From DASTFY01 sp963769115 (GTDB taxonomy: Bacteria > Actinomycetota > Acidimicrobiia > Acidimicrobiales > Ilumatobacteraceae), in contig CAVYKN010000009.1 of assembly GCA_963769115.1 (NCBI GenBank), positions 186,001-250,000 of the forward strand: a stretch of DNA of 64,000 bases. Direction: 5' to 3'. The notes below the pieces were generated by a model. That model was not told the origin of the DNA. It worked only from the letters and a program-made list of their open reading frames with translations, and did not search any database. A program made the position numbers and the translations under genes. Shown here one piece after another: positions 56,494 through 64,000 of this stretch. How positions within the stretch are numbered: position 1 is the stretch's first letter; every line of letters starts with the position of its first letter.

Positions 56494-57126
56494 TCAGAGC
56501 GGATCGATCATGCTGGGATCCGGTTCGTTGATCCCGATGCATCGGGCGAGGTAGCTCAGTTCCCACCAGTCGGCGTCGTCGGCGTCGAACCAGATTCGGA
56601 CGGCGAGCAGCGTCGAGTACGCCGATTCGGGATACCGACGGTCGGGATCATCATCGAAGATCGAGGCGAGTGCCCGTACCTCGGTTGCCGGGATGTGGGA
56701 GATCCGGCGGGGTCCGCGGTCCCGGAGGACGACCGGCTCTTGGAGCGGCAGGTGGACCGTCTTGTCCATCTGGCCACCTCCCGGAGGTTCGATCTGTACC
56801 AGACGATGATCCCTTACGGCGGCGTGGGTTGCCCGATTGAGTATCCGCTTGACGGACGGTACGCCTGGATCCCCGCTGGCGGCGACGTAGATCTCGTACA
56901 GCCGTTCGCAGACGATCGGACCCTCGGAGCGCACGATCTCGAGGAGCGCTTCGATGATCGTCTCGGCCGGCGTCCCTCCTGCACCGGGCAGGGGTCGTGG
57001 TGGCCATGTGGTGTAGGGCGGCAGTTCCAGCATCTCGGCGGGAGATCCGAGTGAAGCCTCCGCCGGGGTCTGCGCATCGCGGGCCGATCGAAGCGCATCC
57101 GCAATCGAGCGCAGCTCGTCACGCAT
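56494..57126 (-). CDS. Uncharacterised 210-aa island protein
   Basis: Soluble protein not recognised with certainty. A central winged-helix-like segment (ETIIEALLEIVRSEGPIVCERLY, SVKRILNRATHAAVRDHRLV, DKTVHLP) resembles the DUF3320-type C-terminal tail of large SF1 helicase/nuclease defence proteins. After it, RRISHIPATEVRALASIFDDD and WWELSYLARCIGINEPDPS follow. It could be the decayed end of such a helicase or an independent regulator. It faces away from obgE; its start (ATG 57126) abuts the HNH remnant. Confidence 0.45.
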   Translation of the reverse strand: MRDELRSIADALRSARDAQTPAEASLGSPAEMLELPPYTTWPPRPLPGAGGTPAETIIEALLEIVRSEGPIVCERLYEIYVAASGDPGVPSVKRILNRATHAAVRDHRLVQIEPPGGGQMDKTVHLPLQEPVVLRDRGPRRISHIPATEVRALASIFDDDPDRRYPESAYSTLLAVRIWFDADDADWWELSYLARCIGINEPDPSMIDPL

Positions 57127-57139
57127 CTCGACCGCCGAG

Positions 57140-57271
57140 TGTGAACGTCATCACCACCGCATCCACGACGAGGGGTGGGTGATCACCCTCGGGCAACGCC
57201 GGGAGCTGACCGTCAAGACCCCGGACGGCCAAGTCATGACCACCGGACCACCAAACCGCCGGGCGGCCTGA
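57140..57271 (+). pseudogene. 3' fragment of a DUF222/HNH endonuclease gene
   Basis: The last 43 codons and stop of an HNH gene: CERHHHRIHDEGWVITLG is the end of the HNH motif (Cys, His-His-His helix), and RRELTVKTPDGQVMTTGPP is the usual tail of actinobacterial 13E12/DUF222 proteins. There is no start codon or N-terminal part here. It is in the same orientation as the 53312 fragment, so both are read as halves of one broken gene. Confidence 0.6.
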
Positions 57272-57335
57272 GGCCGGAGCGGGTGGACGGACCAGGCCTG
57301 GCGAACGGCCAGAACGTCCCGGAGCGGTCGGCAGG

Positions 57336-57341
57336 TAGCCT
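57336..57341 (+). promoter_or_regulatory. -10 box for obgE
   Basis: TAGCCT, nine bases before GTG 57351, with no Shine-Dalgarno sequence. It gives obgE a promoter of its own after its separation from rpmA. Confidence 0.4.
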
Positions 57342-57350
57342 CGATCGGCC

Positions 57351-58619
57351 GTGGCCACCTTCGTCGACGAGTGCGGACTCAACGTCCGCGGCGGGGACGG
57401 AGGCGCGGGCTGCATCAGCTTCCGCCGGGAGGGTCCGGTCTCCCACGGCGGCCCCAACGGAGGCGATGGCGGCCGCGGCGGCGAGGTCTGGCTGGTGGCC
57501 GACCGCAACGTCGCCTCGCTGCTGGCCTTCCGCGACCATCCGCACCGGCGGGCGACCAGCGGCGCCCACGGCCGGGGCAAGGACCTGCACGGCAAGCGGG
57601 GCACCGACCTCGAGATCCACGTCCCTGAGGGCACGGTCGTCTACGAGCTCCACGGCAACGTCGCCCTGGCCGACCTGGCCCGCCACGGCGACCGCTTCCT
57701 GGCTGCTGCCGGGGGTCGGGGAGGGCGGGGCAACGCCAAGTTCCTGAGCGACAAGCGCCGGGCGCCGAGCTTCGCCGAGCAGGGTGAGGCCGGCGAGGAG
57801 CATTGGCTCCGGCTCGAGCTGAAGCTCATGGCCGACGTGGCCCTCGTCGGCTTCCCCAACGCCGGCAAGAGCACCTTCATCAGCCGCATCAGCGCGGCCA
57901 AGCCGAAGATCGCCGACTATCCGTTCACGACCCTGGTCCCGAACCTGGGCGTCGTGTGGGTCGGGGAGCGCGGGGACGGCGCCGAGTTCGTCGTGGCCGA
58001 CATCCCCGGCCTCATCGAGGGAGCCAGCGAGGGCCGGGGCCTGGGCCTGCAGTTCCTGCGCCACATCGAGCGGGCCCGCGTGCTCTGCCTGCTCCTCGAC
58101 CTCGTCCCCGCCGACGGGATGGCTCCCGCCGAGCAAGAGCGGATCCTCCTGCGGGAGCTGGCGGCCTACCGGCCGGAGCTCCTCGAGCGGCCCCGGCTGA
58201 CCGTCGGCACGAAAGCCGATGTCGTTCCTGCCGGCGACCCCGACGGAAACGACGGTGGCCCTGAGATGACCATGTCCGCGGTCACCGGGCAGGGCGTCCA
58301 AGAGGTGCTCTACCGGCTAGCCGATCTGGTGGCCGAGGCGAGAGCGACCGAGCCCGAGCCGGAGGGCTTCGTCGTGATCAGGCCGGAGGTCGAGGGCGTG
58401 ACGGTCACGCGCGAAGGCGAGCACGAGTTCCGCATCGCCGGCCGCCAGGCCGAACGGGCCGTCGCTCTGTCCGACGTCACCGACCGCCAGGCACTCGCCT
58501 ACATCGACGACCGCATGAAGCGGCTCGGCGTGGACCGGGCGCTGGCGCGGGCCGGCGCGCAGCCCGGGGACGTGGTGCACATCGGTGCCTTCAGCTTCGA
58601 GTACGAGCCGGACGCCTGA
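57351..58619 (+). CDS. obgE: GTPase ObgE/CgtA
   Basis: 422-aa ribosome-assembly GTPase. Glycine-rich Obg domain (RGGDGGAGCISFRREG, GPNGGDGGRGGEV), G domain with G1 GFPNAGKST, G2 YPFTTL, G3 DIPGLIEGA and NKxD-type TKAD, and the OCT domain at the end (EGFVVIRPEVEGVTV, YIDDRMKRLGVDRAL) typical of actinobacterial Obg. Intact; proB follows after two bases. Confidence 0.96.
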   Translation: MATFVDECGLNVRGGDGGAGCISFRREGPVSHGGPNGGDGGRGGEVWLVADRNVASLLAFRDHPHRRATSGAHGRGKDLHGKRGTDLEIHVPEGTVVYELHGNVALADLARHGDRFLAAAGGRGGRGNAKFLSDKRRAPSFAEQGEAGEEHWLRLELKLMADVALVGFPNAGKSTFISRISAAKPKIADYPFTTLVPNLGVVWVGERGDGAEFVVADIPGLIEGASEGRGLGLQFLRHIERARVLCLLLDLVPADGMAPAEQERILLRELAAYRPELLERPRLTVGTKADVVPAGDPDGNDGGPEMTMSAVTGQGVQEVLYRLADLVAEARATEPEPEGFVVIRPEVEGVTVTREGEHEFRIAGRQAERAVALSDVTDRQALAYIDDRMKRLGVDRALARAGAQPGDVVHIGAFSFEYEPDA

Positions 58620-58621
58620 CC

Positions 58622-59719
58622 ATGGCCCGCGTCATCGTGAAGGTCGGCAGCTCGTCGCTCACCAGCGAGCTCGGCGTCGTCGACACGGCCATGATCGAGA
58701 ACCTCTGCCGGCAGGTGGAGGCCGTCCGCGCCGACGGGCACCAGGTCGTCGTGGTCAGCTCGGGGGCCGTGGCGGCGGGCGTCGCCGCGCTCGGCCTGCA
58801 GCAGCGTCCCACCGATCTCCCCACGCTGCAGGCGCTCGCCGCTCTCGGCCAGCCCCGCATGATCGAGACGTGGATCCGCTCGCTGGCCGGACGCGGCGCG
58901 GTGGCCGCGCAGGTGCTGCTGGTGCCCCACGACTTCGTCAATCGCCGCCAGTACCTCCACGCGCGCCAGACCCTGGTGCGCCTGCTGGAGCTGGGCTGCG
59001 TCCCGGTGGTCAACGAGAACGACGCCATCGCCGACGACCAGATCCGTTTCGGAGACAACGATCGCCTGGCCGCGCTCGTCGCCCACCTGGTGAGCGCCGA
59101 CGTCCTCGTGCTCCTCACCGACCTGGACGGGCTCTACACCGCCGACCCCCGGCGCGACGCCGGCGCCGAGCTCATCCATCACGTCGCCGCGGACGACCCC
59201 ATCATGGGCGTCATCGCCGGCGGGACCGGGTCGGCGCGCGGGAGCGGCGGCATGGCGTCGAAGCTGGCGGCCGCCCGCATCGCCTCGTGGTCCGGGGTGC
59301 GCGCGGTGATCGCCCGGGCCGACCGTCCGGAGGTGGTGGCCGAGGCCGTCGCCGCGCAGGAAGCCGTCGGCACCACGTTCGAGGCGAAGGACCGCCGGCT
59401 ACCCGCCCGGAAGTTGTGGATCGCCTTCGCCAGCGCCCCGTCCGGACACCTGGTCGTCGACGACGGCGCGCGTGCCGCGCTGGTGGGCCGGGGCACCTCG
59501 TTGCTCCCCGCAGGCGTGGTCGACGTGGTGGGGGAGTTCGACGAGGGCGACACGCTCGACGTGACCGGTCGTGACGGGGTCGTCTTCGCCCGGGGCATGG
59601 CGGCCGCCGACGCGCGCGTCCTGCGGAAGACCGCGGGCCGGCGTACGAGCGACCTCCCCGCGGACGTCGCCCACGAGGCCATCCACCGGGACGACCTGGT
59701 GATGCTCCCTCAGGCCTGA
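58622..59719 (+). CDS. proB: Glutamate 5-kinase
   Basis: 365-aa first enzyme of proline synthesis. Kinase domain: VIVKVGSSSLTSELG, VSSGAVAAGVAALGL, VNENDAIADDQIRFGDND, LTDLDGLYTADPR and GTGSARGSGGMASKLAAARIA; then a C-terminal PUA domain (DDGARAALVGRGTSLLPAGV). Feedback inhibition by proline is usual for the family. Its 3' end overlaps the convergent pspA by ten bases. Confidence 0.96.
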   Translation: MARVIVKVGSSSLTSELGVVDTAMIENLCRQVEAVRADGHQVVVVSSGAVAAGVAALGLQQRPTDLPTLQALAALGQPRMIETWIRSLAGRGAVAAQVLLVPHDFVNRRQYLHARQTLVRLLELGCVPVVNENDAIADDQIRFGDNDRLAALVAHLVSADVLVLLTDLDGLYTADPRRDAGAELIHHVAADDPIMGVIAGGTGSARGSGGMASKLAAARIASWSGVRAVIARADRPEVVAEAVAAQEAVGTTFEAKDRRLPARKLWIAFASAPSGHLVVDDGARAALVGRGTSLLPAGVVDVVGEFDEGDTLDVTGRDGVVFARGMAAADARVLRKTAGRRTSDLPADVAHEAIHRDDLVMLPQA

Positions 59720-60522
59720 GCGGTTCCCGGCTGCGGAGCCGCCCCGGGCCCCGGCGTCTGTGGCGCCGGCCCGCTCTCCAGGCCGGCCGCGCCGGCCGTG
59801 TCCTCCAGGCCGAGCTCGGCCCGCAGCTCGGACAGCCGGTCCTGCGCGGAGGCGTTGGCGGTGGCAGCCTCGATCTCGCGGATGCTGGCGTCCACCGTGC
59901 TCTCGTTCAGCTCCGCGACCGCCTTCGCCTTGGCGTAGCGGGCATCGATCTTGTCCCGCACCTCGCTGAGCGTCGGGACGTCCTCGCCCACGGCCTCGTT
60001 CAACGTGGCCATGGCCTTGTTCATCTGCTCCTGCATCTTGGCCTGCTCGAGCTGGCTGAGGAGCTTCGCCCGCTCGGACAGCTTCTGCTGCAGCGCCCGC
60101 GAGTTCTGCTGTACGGCCGCCTTGGCCTGGTCCGACGCCTGGGTGGTCTGGAGCACCATCGCCTTGAGGTCGCCGACGTCCTTCTCGGCCTGGATGAGCT
60201 GCGTGGCGATGGTCTCGGCGGCCGACGTGAGCTGCGTGGCCTTGGCGGCGTCACCCTTCCGCTCGGCATCGTCGGCCATCACCAGCGCCTGGCGGGCGTT
60301 GCCGTTGAGCTTCTCCAGATCGGCGATGCGCTTGTTGAGGCGCAGCTCCGCCTGCTTCTGGCTGGCGATGACGTTGGCGGCCTGTTCCTTGAGGCGGCGG
60401 TGCTGGTCCTGGGCCTCCCGCAGAGCCTGCTCGAGCTGCACGGCGGGGTCCGCCATCTCGTTGAACGTCCCGGTCAACTTGGCGGTGAGGTAGTTCCACC
60501 AACGCCGGATCAGCTTGATCAT
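59710..60522 (-). CDS. pspA: PspA/IM30 membrane-stress protein
   Basis: 270-aa almost wholly helical coiled-coil protein (MIKLIRRWWNYLTAKLTG amphipathic start, then LEQALREAQDQHRRLKEQAANV and long heptad regions). PspA forms ESCRT-III-like assemblies that protect the inner membrane. The C-terminus adds a Pro/Gly/Ala tail. It lies 9 bases downstream of murJ on the same strand, linking envelope stress to lipid II export. Confidence 0.92.
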   Translation of the reverse strand: MIKLIRRWWNYLTAKLTGTFNEMADPAVQLEQALREAQDQHRRLKEQAANVIASQKQAELRLNKRIADLEKLNGNARQALVMADDAERKGDAAKATQLTSAAETIATQLIQAEKDVGDLKAMVLQTTQASDQAKAAVQQNSRALQQKLSERAKLLSQLEQAKMQEQMNKAMATLNEAVGEDVPTLSEVRDKIDARYAKAKAVAELNESTVDASIREIEAATANASAQDRLSELRAELGLEDTAGAAGLESGPAPQTPGPGAAPQPGTAQA

Positions 60523-60531
60523 GCGGGCAAT

Positions 60532-62146
60532 CTACGGCCGGATCCGGCCGATCTGTCTCCGGGCCGCGGCGAGCTCGGGCGACCGGAGGAGCGCCAGCAC
60601 CCCGAGGTAGGCGACCAGGCCGACGACACTGCCGACGACGACCCTGGCCGCAGCCTCGAGACCGCTGGTGCCGCCGACGAGGCGGGTGACGAGCCAGACC
60701 AGCTCGGCCATGAGCACGGCGGCGAGCAGCATCCGGCCCAGGCTGGCGAAGACGGGGCGCAGGCCGTAGCCCGGGACCTTGTACGAGAGGACCTGCAACG
60801 CCCACGCCGCGCTCAGCAGGTAGGCGAGCGCGAAGGCCAGGCCCAGCCCGAGCACGTCGTACCGCCCGACGAGCAGCACGGCGAAGACGATGTTGAGCGC
60901 GTTCTCGACCAGGTTGATGACGAACGGCGTACGGGTGTCCTGGTGCGCGTAGAACCCGCGCAGCACGAACAGGTAGACGGAGAAGCCGACGAGGCCGATC
61001 GAGAAGCCGGCGAGGGCGCGGCTGGTCGTGACGGCCGCCTGCTCGCTGAACTCCCCGTGCTGGAGGAACGTGCCGATGATCGGGCGGGCCAGCACGAGCA
61101 GGCCGAGCGAGGCGGGGAAGGTGAAGAAGGCGACCAGCCGCACGCCCAGGGACGAGCGGGCGATGAACGACGCCTTGTCCTTGCGGGCCACGAAGCGGGC
61201 CAGGTCGGGGACGAACGTGGTGGTGATCGACACGGCCAGCAGGCCGTGCGGCAGCTGGAAGAACGTGAAGGCCTTGGCGTAGGCGTCCTGCCCGCCGCTG
61301 CCCGGCCGGGCCAGGTTCTTCACCACGATCAGCGCGACCTGGTTGGCCGCCACGTAGCCGAGCGTCCACCCGGAGAGGGTCAGCAACTTGCGCACCGCCG
61401 GGTGCTTCCAGGCCGGGTGGAAGCGGAGCCGGACCCCGGCCCGGAGAAGCGCAGGCACGAGCGACAGCGCCATCACCGCGATGCCCACCGTGGCACCGAG
61501 GCTGAGCAGGAGGCGGAAGCCGGCGTCGTCGTCGGCCAGCTCCAGCGAGGGATCCCGGCCGTCGAGCAGCGAAGGCACGGCCAGCAGGAAGCCGATGATG
61601 ACGAGGTTGGCGAGGACCGGCGCCCAAGCCGGAGCGAAGAAGCGCCGCCGCGCCTGCAGCAGCGACGAGCCGAGGGCCATCAGCCCGTAGAAGAAGATCT
61701 GGACCAGGAAGATGCGGGCGAGCGCGGTACCCACGCCCCGGTACTGGTCGGCGTCCACAGCGGGATCGGGCGAGAGCGAGAACAGCCGGAAGATGAGCGG
61801 TGCGGCCACGACGGCTGCCGCGGTCAGGGCCGCCATGGCGATGGCGGCCACGGTCACGACCGCGCTCGTGGCCTCCTCGTCCGTCGTCCTCCAACTGCGC
61901 GGTGAACAGCGGGACGAGCGTGGCCGAGAGCACGCCGCCGATCAGCAGCTCGTAGATGGAGTTGGGCGAGTTGTTGGCCCCGTCGTAGGCGTCGGCCAAC
62001 GCGTTCTGGCCGATGACGACGCCGAACACGATCACCCGCAGCAGCCCCGTGAGCCGGGACAGCAGCGTGCCGACGGCGACCGAGACGTTGGCGGCCAGGA
62101 GGCGGCGGCCCTCGCCCCCCGGCTCGTCGGTCAGGGGCTCGGCCAC
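60532..62146 (-). CDS. murJ: Lipid II flippase MurJ (frameshifted)
   Basis: About 537-aa MOP-superfamily protein with 14 hydrophobic segments; it flips lipid II across the membrane. NVSVAVGTLLSRLTGLLRV, NSIYELLIGGVLSATLVPLF, FFYGLMALGSSLLQARRRFFAPAWAPVLAN (in part) and RGFYAHQDTRTPFVINLVEN are family segments. One extra base near 61887 splits off the first 86 residues; 1615 nt is 3n+1. In actinobacteria MurJ often has a C-terminal pseudokinase; that is not present here. Confidence 0.93.
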
Positions 62147-62905
62147 GCCTGCGGGGGACCGGGCGACTCCCCGCCGCCGGCCTGCTCCGCCTCCTCGAGG
62201 GCCTGCCGGAGGGATTCCATCTCGCTCACCAGCGTGTCGACGTCGTCACCGAGGCCCGAGATGGCGCTGGCGCTGCCGCTGACCGACAGCTCGACCGCGC
62301 GGGCCACCAGCTCGTCGAGCCGGGCGTCGAGCAGCCGCAGGCGGTCACGGGCGTCGGTGGACACGGCCTGCATGCGGGCGGCCGTCGCCACCTGGGCGGC
62401 CAGCGCGTCACGGGTGGCGGCGGTGTGCGAGCCCGCGGGCTCGTGGTCGAGGCGGGCCAGCTCGGCCTGGGCCTCGCGCACGTCGAGGGTGGCAGGCCGG
62501 CGTCGATGTCGTCGCCCCGGGACGCCACCAGCCACACCTCGTCGACACCGCGCTCGAGGCGGGTGCCGATGTCCGTGAGGCGGACGCGCGAGTGGGCCGT
62601 CAGGCGTGGCGTCGACGGTGCGCTGGAAGCGGGCCTGCGCGGCGAGCGAGCCCTGCACGTAGCGCCGCCACGGCTCGGAGAGCGCGAACGGGTCGATGCG
62701 GGTGGACCGATTGTCGCCCCTCGGGACGGCCGCGGCCACCCGGCCGCCCCAGGCCACGCGCGGCGAGACCGATGGCGCCGGGGATGCCGAGGCCGGTGGC
62801 CAGGCCGACGGCCGCGCCGACGCCGGCCAGCACGATGCCGAGCGGCGACGTCATGGCCCGCGCCACGGGAGGCGTGAAGAACCGGTCGCGGAACGAGCGG
62901 GCCAT
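62131..62905 (-). CDS. Membrane-anchored coiled-coil protein upstream of murJ (frameshifted)
   Basis: About 256-aa protein not assigned to a family. One hydrophobic segment (PLGIVLAGVGAAVGLATGLG) near the N-terminus, then WGGRVAAAVPRGDNRSTRIDPF, EPWRRYVQGSLAAQARF, LTDIGTRLERGVDEVWLVASRGDDID and long helices (REAQAELARLDHE, ARDRLRLLDARLDELVARAVEL). Extra bases near 62752 and 62600, plus one or two near 62495, break it; 775 nt is 3n+1. It overlaps the murJ start and may act in envelope maintenance with pspA. Confidence 0.65.
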
Positions 62906-62962
62906 CAGGGACCGGAGGTTATTGGCCCCGGTCGTCCCGCCGGCGGCACACCCGAATCTGGG

Positions 62963-64000
62963 TCAGAAGTTCGAGACGACCGCGGTGAAGACGTCGTTGA
63001 TGGTGGCCGGGTTGGAGGCGACGTACAGCGCGCCGTTGGACGCCTCGGCGATGCGGCGCAGCGTGGCCGTGTCGGCGTCGTCCCCGTAGGCGATCGGGAA
63101 CACCCGCACCGCCCTGGCGTTGGCGCCCTCGCCGCCCCGCAGGGTCTGGATGAGCTCGTCGAGCTGGTCGGCGTCGTCGGTCGGATCGCCGTCGTCGTTG
63201 ACGCCGTCGGTCAGCAGCACGACGGCGTTGATGAGCGACGGGTCGTAGCTGTCGCGGATGAGCTCGGCAGCCTCCTGCGTGGCCTGGTAGAGCGGCGTGC
63301 CGTTCTGCGGGAACAGGCCCTCGATCTGCCCGCGCAGCGCGGACCGCTGCCCCTCGTCCATCGGGCCGACCGGCACGAGGTCGATGGACGTCTCGCCGAG
63401 GACGTCGCCGATGTCCGTGGTGAAGATGCGCAGGCCGACCTGGTCGCTGTCCTTGAACTGATCCAGGGCGGCGCTGGCGGCGTCACGGGCCAGCTCCAGC
63501 TTGGTGGCGCTGGTCCCCTCGCCGGCCGGGTCGCCCATGGAGCCCGAGACGTCCATGACGAGCAGGACCTGGGCGGACTTGCGCTGCTGCTCCCAGGCGT
63601 CGAGGACCCGCACGAGCACCTCGGGGTCGGGGACGTCGAGCACGTTCTGCGGCTGCGTCGGGTCGACGCCGTTGGCGGCGACGATCGGCGCACCGACGGC
63701 CACGGAGGTGTTGCCGGGCCGGAAGCCGTACTCGAGGACGCGAGCCTGGTTCTCCGGCTGCTGCACGTACTCCTCGAACAGCGCGGCCGCCTGCCTCTGC
63801 TCCTCCGTCACCCAATCGGCGTCGAGCACCATGAAAGGGTTGTCCGAGTAGAGGGTTCCCTCCTTCGGATAGATGGCGACGAGCGGCACCTTGGGCGGGC
63901 GGGGCGTCTCGCCGGGCGAGAGCTCGCCGTCGGGGTTGCCGGAGTTGTAGTCGATGATCGACTTCTCCTCGACGGCCACCGCCGAGGTGTAGGTGAGCGC
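62963..64000 (-). CDS. VWA-domain protein with solute-binding-like N-terminus, 5' end beyond the window
   Basis: C-terminal 345 residues of a larger, probably secreted protein. The first visible part (VPLVAIYPKEGTLYSDNPFMVLD, EEQRQAAALFEEYVQQPENQ, YGFRPGN) is like a type 2 periplasmic binding protein. It is followed by a von Willebrand A domain with a full MIDAS: VLLVMDVSGSMGD (DxSxS), GTPLYQATQEA and VVLLTDGVNDDG. Such fusions are surface proteins of unknown role. The start lies above 64000. Confidence 0.85.
   Translation of the reverse strand, partial: ALTYTSAVAVEEKSIIDYNSGNPDGELSPGETPRPPKVPLVAIYPKEGTLYSDNPFMVLDADWVTEEQRQAAALFEEYVQQPENQARVLEYGFRPGNTSVAVGAPIVAANGVDPTQPQNVLDVPDPEVLVRVLDAWEQQRKSAQVLLVMDVSGSMGDPAGEGTSATKLELARDAASAALDQFKDSDQVGLRIFTTDIGDVLGETSIDLVPVGPMDEGQRSALRGQIEGLFPQNGTPLYQATQEAAELIRDSYDPSLINAVVLLTDGVNDDGDPTDDADQLDELIQTLRGGEGANARAVRVFPIAYGDDADTATLRRIAEASNGALYVASNPATINDVFTAVVSNF

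Larger units (their letters stand above)
53490..57139. mobile_element. Putative defence-type cargo island inside a DUF222/HNH gene
   Basis: About 3.6 kb separate the start and the end of what looks like one HNH endonuclease gene. The contents are a PD-(D/E)XK-like protein, an Mrr-like enzyme, a FUSC membrane protein, a tiny Cys-pair ORF and a 210-aa protein, with a less GC-biased composition than the flanks. No integrase or transposase is seen, and roughly 350 codons of the target gene are missing, so replacement or later decay is more likely than a clean insertion. Boundaries are approximate; only short shared sequences such as GCATCTC occur near both ends. Confidence 0.45.

Noticed and set aside
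53490..57139. Intact prophage or transposon
   Set aside because: No integrase, transposase, structural phage gene, terminal inverted repeat or convincing target duplication is visible.

Overview
The window looks like a high-GC actinobacterial chromosome, most probably from the class Acidimicrobiia or a close relative. The evidence is the GC-rich codon usage, a WhiB protein, PafB/PafC-like WYL regulators, an F420-pathway guanylyltransferase, a PIN-PhoH fusion, a histone-like Lys/Ala/Pro protein beside HU, and the order tig-clpP-clpX-folC-ndk-mreBCD-mrdA-rodA-(radical SAM)-rne-rplU-rpmA-...-obgE-proB. I see no rRNA, tRNA or CRISPR array, and no gene-free stretch longer than 300 bases.

Layout. 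1-0.8 kb: 3' part of a GH13 alpha-glucosidase. 0.9-6.0 kb: a complete branched-chain amino-acid-type ABC importer (livG, livF, livH, livM, livK) closed by a 32-nt perfect palindrome. 6.0-10.1 kb: acyl-CoA catabolism (two enoyl-CoA hydratases, TetR, DUF35, thiolase-like), mostly translationally coupled. 10-18 kb: lipoprotein, RarD, CBS protein, nitroreductase, DrrAB-type exporter, SnoaL-like protein, PPOX-fold protein, PhoD. 18-22.5 kb: acyl-CoA ligase, P450, 3-hydroxyacyl-CoA dehydrogenase, B12-binding protein. 22.5-35.3 kb: pafB/pafC, exonuclease, WhiB, PhoH2, HIT, DUF429, HU plus H1-like protein, PIG-L deacetylase, fbiD, gpsA and several hypotheticals. 35.4-52.1 kb: the proteostasis, cell-shape and ribosomal housekeeping block. 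52.1-57.3 kb: dGTPase, then an accessory island. 57.3-64 kb: obgE, proB, pspA, murJ, a coiled-coil protein and a VWA protein cut by the window end.

The most interesting region is 53.3-57.3 kb. The start of a DUF222/13E12-type HNH endonuclease gene, with a SOS-box-like palindrome directly upstream, lies at 53312. The last 43 codons of such a gene lie at 57140-57271. The roughly 3.6 kb between them holds an Mrr-like restriction enzyme, a second PD-(D/E)XK-like protein, a FUSC membrane protein, a tiny Cys-pair protein and a 210-aa protein. A housekeeping-linked HNH gene therefore appears to have been replaced in its middle by a defence-like cargo. 13E12 genes are known integration targets (phiRv1 in Mycobacterium tuberculosis).

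A second window-wide signal is technical or biological: about fifty genes' worth of frameshift sites, nearly all single-base insertions, break otherwise well conserved genes (mreC 5, tig 3, livK 3, pafB 3 and so on). In most affected genes the length modulo 3 equals the number of insertions needed. The insertions also erase stop codons and create false in-frame fusions (livM-livK, fadB-B12 protein, rarD-lipoprotein). I give each such gene as one CDS spanning the whole locus and note the break points. Many genes also begin 6-9 nt after a TANNNT hexamer with no Shine-Dalgarno sequence, pointing to widespread leaderless transcription; I used this to choose several starts.
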